DNA of 64,000 bases from Allium sativum. Its lineage: Eukaryota > Streptophyta > Magnoliopsida > Asparagales > Amaryllidaceae. Location of the stretch: contig CM060912.1 of the NCBI GenBank assembly GCA_030737875.1, positions 204,737,231-204,801,230 on the forward strand. The letters are read 5' to 3'. Positions within the stretch are counted from its first letter, which is position 1. Every line of letters begins with the position of its first letter. The notes under the pieces are model-generated. The model saw only the letters and a program-made list of their open reading frames with translations. It searched no databases and was not told where the DNA came from. A program made the translations under genes and the position numbers. Positions 57,118-64,000 of the stretch are shown here, piece after piece.

Positions 57118-58016
57118 GATAGAAATAGGAAAATTTCTATAGTAGGTTTAATTTCTTTATCTGATTATGGAGTTAAGACTTTTTCTGATTCTGGTATTTT
57201 GATTTTGTAATCGATACTCTGCACTTTAATACTAGTATTATTTCTGAATTCCGCTATAGACTCAGACCCATAAGGGTTATGGATCATCTGTTTGAGACTG
57301 GGGTTTGAGGGATATCTGTGTTAGGCGTCAAGTATGACGCATACATTCTGAGTTTTCGTAGGGTGTCAATTTGATATTGGTTTCGGTCTTTGGGGCCGAT
57401 ACTTAGGACCCATGTCTAATGGGAACCAAATTTTCGTTCTATCTGTACTCGCTTCCATCATTCGACTGTATCGATCGAATATTTGAACTTTAGGTAGAAA
57501 CTAATGGGTGTAAACATGTGTTTGAGACATGTTATGTTTGATGGTTGCAAGTAGATGCAAGTGGTTGCTAGTGGTTGCCCGTGGATGCATATACACACAC
57601 TAGGCACTAGATCGGCTCGAAAACACTCTCATACTGCATATGGATGGGTGAGCATTTTTCAATTCTTGTGGATGCAAAATGGTTGATTCAGCACATGGAT
57701 GTTGCATTTGAGTGAATGGTTGTGCACTCATATAGGAATAATATATATCATCAGAATTCTATTGCATACATGTTGGACTCATGGCACTGACATAATTCGC
57801 ATTAAGGAGGTCAACTGAATCAGTAGACCGCCTGATCTTTGCATTAGATAAGGAACATATACACACACTTTTGCATATGTTCATACAACATTAGAAGTTT
57901 TCTAAGGACAATGGATGCTTGTGGATGATGTTTGAGTAGATGGGTGATTGGATGGTAGGACACATTCTTCTTAACTTGAAGATTTCGGGGACGAAATCCT
58001 TTTAAGTGGGGGAGAA
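57118..58016 (+). other. Protease scar, 3' untranslated region and polypurine tract, unit 3
   Basis: As in units 1 and 2. Hairpin aggaggtc at 57805-57833, hairpin gatttcg/cgaaatc at 57981-57998, polypurine tract 58008-58016. Confidence 0.8.
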
Positions 58017-61000
58017 TGTAACACCCCGTGTATTCTATAACTGTGGAATTAACAAATTAAAGTATAATTAATTTGAAATCAAAGAACTAAGGGAAACGGG
58101 ATACACCATTGCGTTCGTCTCGGAAAAATACGCGAAATAGAGTCCGAGTTTTCGAAAAACGGAGTCTGTATGAAGAAGATATAGCCTCCGGAAGTTTCTG
58201 AATTAAGTTGAAAATTCGAACAGAATAAAACAGTTTAAAATTAAAAACCGGGCCCAATTGGCCAGGGCGGGAAAAATCCCGCCTGATGCACCCAGGTCGA
58301 CTGGGCTGTCGACCTGGTCTAACCAGGTCGACAGGGCTGTCGACCTGGTCCAGAGCCAGGTCGAACCCAGCCCAACCTGGCTGGCCTATTCTCTGTTAGT
58401 CGATTTTCTGTAGTCTGCTTTGTCATTAGGGCTAGGTGGCAGGCTCTAATTGGTCTCTCTTTCGAATGAATGGCTACGATCAATCCAAGCAACATCGATG
58501 GTCCTAATTAGTTCATAAACTCTATAAAATGACCCTAGACTCTACCTAGGTTTCTTACACAATTCTCTACCCTCCATTGCTCTCTTCTTCTAATAAAAAA
58601 ATAAAAATGGCGTCGCTGCTCTGCTGGAATTAAAACTAGAAGATAATCAACATCAGCCTAAGCAACTCAATTCAAACTAGAGATTAGAGTTTCTGCAAAG
58701 ATTCTACAACAAGTTAAAGTTCTTTCTTTAATCCAATCAAGGCAAGTACAGTTATTTTCCGCTATAAACGTTAATTATAATTTTGATATGTTTTTAATTC
58801 TGAATCTGAGATTGTATATATATTCTCTTCTGTCAGATTTGTTTTTCTGTGACTGTTCTGTATCCCTTTTCTTCTTTTCTGTTTTTATAGCCAGGCTACC
58901 ACGAGCCTGTGCCTAATCTCATAAGAGATGAACGTATGAACGCAAATTTTAGGATAAATAATGAATGATGCGAAATTTGACAAGACTAAATTGAATGTAT
59001 GACTTTGGGTCTGAGGCATAAAATATATTGGACATATGCATAAATTTGACTATGAACATATAATTTATGCATGTTGTATGCATAGTTATGTTGTAATTTT
59101 AGAACCGAAATTAATGAGCATATGTTGTAAACTAGACTTGGGTCTATGCATATTCTATGATAGAAGAAAAGAGGAACCATTGTAAGATTACATATGATTT
59201 GAGATTTTGGACAAAATGCACATAAAAGTCAAGATATGATTTTTAGAAGATATGATTTAAAGATTTATATTGTTGGGTATAGTTTACATAATGATTCATG
59301 ACTCAAAAAGGAAGAAGATATGGAAACTTAGGTGTAAAGATTTACATTAATTAGGATATCTATTATTGTGATTACACCTAAATAGGGATTTTTGGATATA
59401 TGGCATGCATTGAAATTAATGGTTATATTTGGTATAATTTATATGTGAATCTGCTATAAGATGCTAGTTTAACAAAAATTGGAACATATGTTATATGGAA
59501 AATTATGTCCATATTCTGCGCTTATGCAAACATGGAGTATATGTTGTGAATCATGACAATTATGTAAGCATATGAATTTAGGCCAATTTATGATTGGGCA
59601 ATGCATGTAAATAGAACTTTTAGAAATATTAAATTTGCTAAATCTGCTAATTTGTCAAGTTGCCTAAACTACTAGTTTTGTTATATTGCCTAGACTGCTA
59701 ATTAGATTGAAATGCCTAATCTGTTAAATTTGTCGGTTGAAATGCCTAACCTGTTATATGCCAAAATCTGCTAAGTTGCTAAATCTGTTAAATCCGTTAA
59801 GTCATATAAAATCTGTTATCTGCTATGTTGATATAATCATCCTATTATTGATATAATCTGAATTGGCATATATATTGGGCGTGCGCATAAACGGTAAATT
59901 ATAAATTAATTGGCCGCAAAGATAAACATGGCTAACTCGAGGTTAGAATGAGTTTGCGGCGTAAATCTGCCCGAAACCGCCCGGCACATCCAGTGGCCGC
60001 AAACAATAGGTTCTAATGTGAGAAGTTAGTCATAACATGCGTAAGACACGAGGTTAGGTCTGGCTTGTGGCAGAAGTCTGCCCGGAACCGCCCGGCATAT
60101 CCAGCGGCCACAAGCTACCGACCTAATGTGAGAGGTCTGTGCATTAATAATTAATTAATGCAAATCTAAGATAAGAATGACGTCTAAAACGTATTGGGGA
60201 AAAATAGGGTTAAACCAAAGGGATTAATAGATGTAGTAAAACCCGTCCATGAATCTGTAGACCCAATACAAAGTTAGACAAATCTGAAAAATCTGTACAT
60301 CTGATCCGTTAGTCTGAAAACTTGTTAACTTAATTTGTGAATTAGTAAATCTGAATTCTGTATGTCTGAACTTGTAAACAAGTTAATCTGAAATCTGTTA
60401 GTCTGGGGACACAAGGTTAGGATGGGAATTACTTGTGTCATCTGTTGTTTGGGACCCATATTAGTCAGTAACCCTTTCTGGTATCAAAACTTTGACCCAA
60501 CAGTAAGTAGGGTCCGGGCACGCTTACTGAACTAATTATAAGAGGTTCATTCTAATAATGGCGAGGGGTGTTGATGGTGCGTTCCAACCGGGTCATGTGC
60601 GTGCATGGATCCCGGTCTGCCTCTGAGGATGTAAGACGCCGTGACATCTGTAAATAGGTCTGTGCCAATTGGTTGTCACTTTAGGGAGTGATACACCCTA
60701 CTATGGGGCCGACACAGGATATTTATGTATTAGGGAGCCGATCGCTTGGGGTAGGGTTTTAGGGTACGCTTAGTTCTGTCTGTTTCTGTTGGTACCGTCT
60801 GTTTCTTTTGGGTGGTAACACCTGTCTGTTTCTGTGTGGTACCGTCTGTTCGGGTGGTAAAGGCCCATTACTAGTGTACACCTAATTCCACATTCTGTCT
60901 CCATAGGGATAAATCTGTTTCTTCTTCTGTCTGTTTCTGATCGGGTAGTAAAGGCCCATTATTAGCATTCTGTTTCTGTTAAAGTATTCTGTACCCGTTC

Positions 61001-61583
61001 CTGCTTCAATTTAGACATTAGGGTGACACCTAATTCTGCTATACTAGTATTAATGCAGAGAAGTGTAAAACAATAGTTTATATCATTCTGTTTTTCTGTT
61101 ATATCTGCTGCACCTATAGTTATCTCACATCCAGTTTTATGTTCATATCATATTATTATTATCTGTTCATATGCTGAAAGTCACTGGACTTGCCAGACTT
61201 TTTGTCTGACCCTTGTTGTTTTGCCTCCTTTCTTCCGTTCCCCCCCAGGTTATCCAAGGAGGGAAATACTTTAGCTTGATCCGGATTTCTCTTGGCTTGA
61301 AGTGCTTAAAGTATGGCTTGGCTCTGTATAGCTTCCGTTCCATGGGGATTATGATTTTAAACTATGCATTTTGAAGGCTTTTGTACAAGACTGATATTTT
61401 GTACTTGAATTCTGAAATTGAAAGGATGTAACCATATTAATTTCTGTTTCCGCTGTAATAAAGTTAAAAATTTTCAAGTACTGTTTTATCTGTCTTGTAA
61501 GTTTCTGTTCTGTTTACTAAAATGCTCCATCAAAGTTAAGGCATTCCCTTTGTGAGTGACCTTAACGGAGGTAGGGTGTTACA
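58017..61583 (+). repeat. Array E LTR 4
   Basis: 3567 bp, last LTR of the array. Twin hairpins 59932-60029 and 60044-60138. Ends GTTACA at 61583, followed by the right target copy tcaat. Confidence 0.96.
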
Positions 61584-61588
61584 TCAAT

Positions 61589-62221
61589 ACTTGTTTATTA
61601 AAGTCATGCTAGTTTGCTAGTACACCTGTGGTGAAAAACCTTAAACCTGATTATGCGATGACACCTTTATCTACCTTGTTAGTTAATCATCATGCTAGTA
61701 TGTTGTTATCCTTATGATCATACCTGCTTCTCATGCCAGTTAACTTTATCAGTTTACATTGATTGTAGTAGGGCTTACTCAGTCTTTTTGACTGACCTGT
61801 TTTCCTTTCACCTCTTTTCTTCCGTTCCCCCCCCCCCCCCCAGGTTCTCAGGGTGGGAATATTGGAGCTTAGCTTGGATTTCTGATCGCTTGCTTGTGGG
61901 ATTTTAGCTCATGTACGGTCTTGACATGAAGCTAGCTATGGTTATCACTTATTTTGGGGATAGTACTTATGTATTTCAGTTTTTCAGTAATGTTGTTTTT
62001 TTCTAGACTTGTGTATTTGGAAAGTTGACATTATGTTGTACCAGACTTGTTTTGAAATGGTTTGAAATCTTCCGCTGTTTTTATGTTATTTACTCTGTTT
62101 ACATATATACATATGTTCTTGTTCTGCCTTGATATATCATTGTGCATGTTTACCTGATTCAAACGCCCCTCCAAAGTCAGAGTGCTTGCAAGAGCCACCC
62201 TGGCGGAGGTGGGGTGTTACA
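61589..62221 (+). repeat. Element D 3' LTR, second part
   Basis: Continues D's LTR after E. C-tract of about 15 before CAG (61827-61843), where the 5' LTR has a short C run. Ends GGGGTGTTACA at 62221. Confidence 0.95.
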
Positions 62222-62500
62222 TTCATGGAAAATAATACTGGAGCACCCAACTCCGATATACTACGTCTGATGAACCCCTTCTCAAGCAATTCTTTCACTT
62301 GCTTATTGAGTTCTCTTCTCTCTCTTGGAGCCATGTGGCGCACTGGCAATGCAACCGGCTTTGCATTGTCTACTAGATATATTCGAAAGTCGATTTCATG
62401 TTTTGGGGGTAAACCCCTCACTTCATCAAAGACATCAGCATATTCACGGACTATGGGGACAGAATGTAAATCATCATCGGATGCGTCAAGGGATTCTAGG
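62222..62500 (-). pseudogene. pol: Element C reverse transcriptase, N-terminal part
   Basis: [40 protein letters not shown] and [15 protein letters not shown] in the frame shared with protease. Cut by element D at 62222; the rest is at 30844-31396. Confidence 0.92.
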
Positions 62501-62907
62501 TAACTAAGCATTACTGGACCTCTAGGGTCACAAGAAATATCAAGGGTCTTTGTAGAACGAGTCAACAACCTAACTACCCATTTTTCACAATCGAGGATGG
62601 CCCCATATCTAGCTAGCCAATCCATACATAGAATTAAACCGTAGCCCATGAAGCCAAGAACAAAAGCGTTGCACTCAAACTCAACGCCCAAGATAAACAC
62701 TCTCAAATCCCGACAAATCATAGAAAGATGAGCCGAACCACCAATAGGATTTGAGACTACTAAGGGATCAGTAACAAGACTAGTATCTAGGTGCAGTGTT
62801 TCAACTAATGATGTAGAGATAAACGAATGCGATGCGCCAGAATCGAATAAAGTACGGATAGGATGATCAAATAGAAAAACTAAAATTTCAACGGAAATTG
62901 CTCTACC
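62501..62907 (-). pseudogene. pol: Element C protease
   Basis: FDSGASHSFISTSLVETLHL, with an intact D-S-G, near 62820-62860; NPIGGSAHLSMICRDLRV; LILCMDWLARYGA, with Cys where other copies have Gly. In frame with gag upstream and RT downstream. Confidence 0.88.
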
Positions 62908-63849
62908 TCATTCTTGAAGCGGTGGGACCACGAGAGCCTGAACTTGTCCCCTTGCCTGCCCGGGTGCCATAAGAGCTTGCACCTGTCCTCCCGAAGTAGA
63001 CCCTGCCCTCTGCCCTTTCTTTGGGCAGTCCTTAATAAGATGTCCCGCCTCGCCATAGTGGAAACAACCAGTCTTCTTTTTCTTTCTACAATCTTTGCTT
63101 AGATGGCCTGCTGTCCCACAGTTAAAGCATTTCTTCTTCCCCTTAGCATTGTTGCTGTTGCGACTTCTTTTGATCCCCTTTCTTCTCGGGTTCCTTATTA
63201 GCATTGGCCCCTTCTCCTCTTCATGCATGAGTGCCATGTCAACTAGCCTCTCAAAGGTAGCCCCCATGGGAATGTGGGTCATAGCTAACCCATGAAGCGG
63301 CTTGTTTAAATCCTTAACAAATCTTAGAGCCATCTTTTCTGGAGTGTTCACCAAGTCTAAGCCAAACCTTGCCAATTGGTTGAATTTGTTAACGTACTCT
63401 TTCACCGATAAATTCCCTTGCTTCAGTGACAAAAACCTTTCCATGTATAGATTCTCTTCAGCCCGTGATAGAAACTTCGCCTCAAACCTCTACCTAAAAT
63501 CTGGCCTTGTATCGACTGGATGTCCCCCATTAGTGACCTCCCACAAAAACGAGGCCTCATCCTTCATTAGCCACGCAGCTAGCTGGACCTTTCTTCCATC
63601 ATCCACTTCAAAGATTCCAAACAATTCTTCCACCTCCTTTAGCCAGTTATGAGCTTCAACAAATGTCTCCGTCCCATGAAAAAGTTTTCCACCCATTGCT
63701 CTAAAGTCCTTACATATCTTTGTGAAATTATCGACACGAGGAGGAGGAGGAGGATTTGCTGGACCTGCGGCGGCGGCCCTAGCCTCAAGATATTGACGAA
63801 ACCAACCGGGCACATGAATGCCCTCTGGTATCTCAGATGTTTCAGACAT
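62908..63849 (-). pseudogene. gag: Element C gag with stops TAG and TGA
   Basis: ATG at 63847-63849, one base after a cgtttcag tract. Capsid domain with RAMGGKLFHGTETFVEAHNW and KEYVNKFNQLARFGLDLV; TAG at 63490-63492 splits it. Knuckle one, CFNCGTAGHLSKDC, is normal; knuckle two, CFHYGEAGHLIKDC, has Tyr for the second Cys. TGA at 62908-62910 sits between gag and protease where D has CGA, so it may be a mutation or, less likely, a natural stop. Frame is continuous with pol. Confidence 0.9.
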
Positions 63850-64000
63850 GCTGAAACGAAAAAGGAAAGATTCAATACAAAAAGGACTGAAGGAAAGATA
63901 TATGGCTCTTGGGGTTATGCTTTCTAAAATATACTTTTCTCTTGAAAATACTTTCCTTAAATCATACTTTTGAAAGTACTTCTTTATAAATTATTCTTTG
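63850..64000 (-). other. Element C leader between primer site and gag
   Basis: Minus-strand leader with aaagtattttcaagag-type repeats as in D and E, ending in a pyrimidine tract and CAG at 63851-63870. Primer site and 5' LTR lie beyond the window. Confidence 0.75.

Larger units (their letters stand above)
41339..61583 (+). mobile_element. Array E: four LTRs and three gag-only interiors in tandem (TR-GAG type)
   Basis: LTRs at 41339-44910, 46898-50464, 52452-56029 and 58017-61583 alternate with interiors 44911-46897, 50465-52451 and 56030-58016, each exactly 1987 bp. Every interior has a primer site, an intact gag, a protease remnant, hairpins and a polypurine tract. There is no RT, RNase H or integrase. 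Only one target duplication surrounds the whole, so it behaves as one insertion later enlarged by LTR-LTR unequal exchange, or inserted as a concatemer. Confidence 0.95.
31402..62221 (+). mobile_element. Element D: chromovirus inserted in RT of C, hosting array E
   Basis: 5' LTR 31402-34530, interior 34531-38860, 3' LTR 38861-41338 continued at 61589-62221. The LTRs differ by few substitutions and a repeat-number change, so D is young compared with A and B. Its pol has large deletions, so it is no longer autonomous. Confidence 0.95.
24750..64000 (-). mobile_element. Element C: full-length chromovirus on the minus strand, hosting D and E
   Basis: From its 3' end: LTR 24750-28114, 3' untranslated part, chromodomain, integrase, RNase H, RT to 31396, then interrupted by element D (31402-62221), then the rest of RT, protease and gag to 63849 and the leader to the window end. 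The 5' LTR lies beyond 64000. The D insertion plus one target copy is 30825 bp, a multiple of three, and the gag-pol frame is the same on both sides. Confidence 0.93.

Noticed and set aside
62129..62503. 124-codon + strand frame across the D/C junction
   Set aside because: It spans the end of D's LTR and the antisense of C's RT; the real coding is on the minus strand.

Overview
The window is plant nuclear DNA made almost entirely of nested Ty3/gypsy LTR retrotransposons; no host gene, tRNA or rRNA gene was recognised. Evidence for a plant is the chromovirus layout (gag with CCHC knuckles, protease, RT, RNase H, integrase, C-terminal chromodomain), initiator-Met-tRNA primer sites (TGGTATCAGAGC), LTRs of 3.1-3.7 kb starting TGTAAC and ending GTTACA, and 5-bp target duplications. 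Long LTRs plus chromodomain point to the Tekay/Del branch (inference). The species cannot be named.

Layout. Element A (+, 1-18697) is an old chromovirus entering from the left, full of stops; its 3' LTR (4504-7011 plus 18000-18697) was split by element B (+, 7012-17994, TSD ttagg). B is a non-autonomous wreck: 3.7-kb LTRs around a 3.5-kb interior with parts of protease, RT and chromodomain and a telomere-variant-like array. 18698-24749 is AT-rich DNA with a possible LTR relic (20380) and a degenerate satellite-like repeat (about 22010-23050).

Element C (-, 24750 to beyond 64000) is a full-length chromovirus whose gag-pol stays in one frame from 63849 to about 28738 with nine nonsense codons and no indel, once element D is discounted. 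D (+, 31402-62221, TSD tacat/ttcat) sits inside C's RT; it has two stops in gag, a frameshift in RT and a deleted pol. D's 3' LTR was hit by element E (+, 41339-61583, TSD tcaat). E is LTR-gag-LTR-gag-LTR-gag-LTR: four LTRs and three 1987-bp interiors, each with an intact 302-codon gag and no pol (a TR-GAG type element), flanked by only one target duplication. Order of events: C, then D, then E; and A, then B.

The most interesting signal lies in the LTRs. Five sequence-divergent families share one programme of structured modules: a U3 palindrome, TATA box, short upstream ORF, a candidate 5' splice site (families B, C and E), a twin hairpin of about 95 nt each whose stems are kept by compensatory changes in 20 copies, a cagtaa/ttactg stem, a gatacacc...gccgatcg block, a C-rich tract ending in CAG, a poly(A) signal where one is visible, and (in the internal part) a second pyrimidine-tract/CAG just before the gag ATG plus hairpins near the polypurine tract. 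A working model is that spliced RNA is translated to Gag while unspliced RNA keeps the primer site and the twin hairpins as genomic RNA, as a retroviral packaging signal would do. This is inference, with tests listed.
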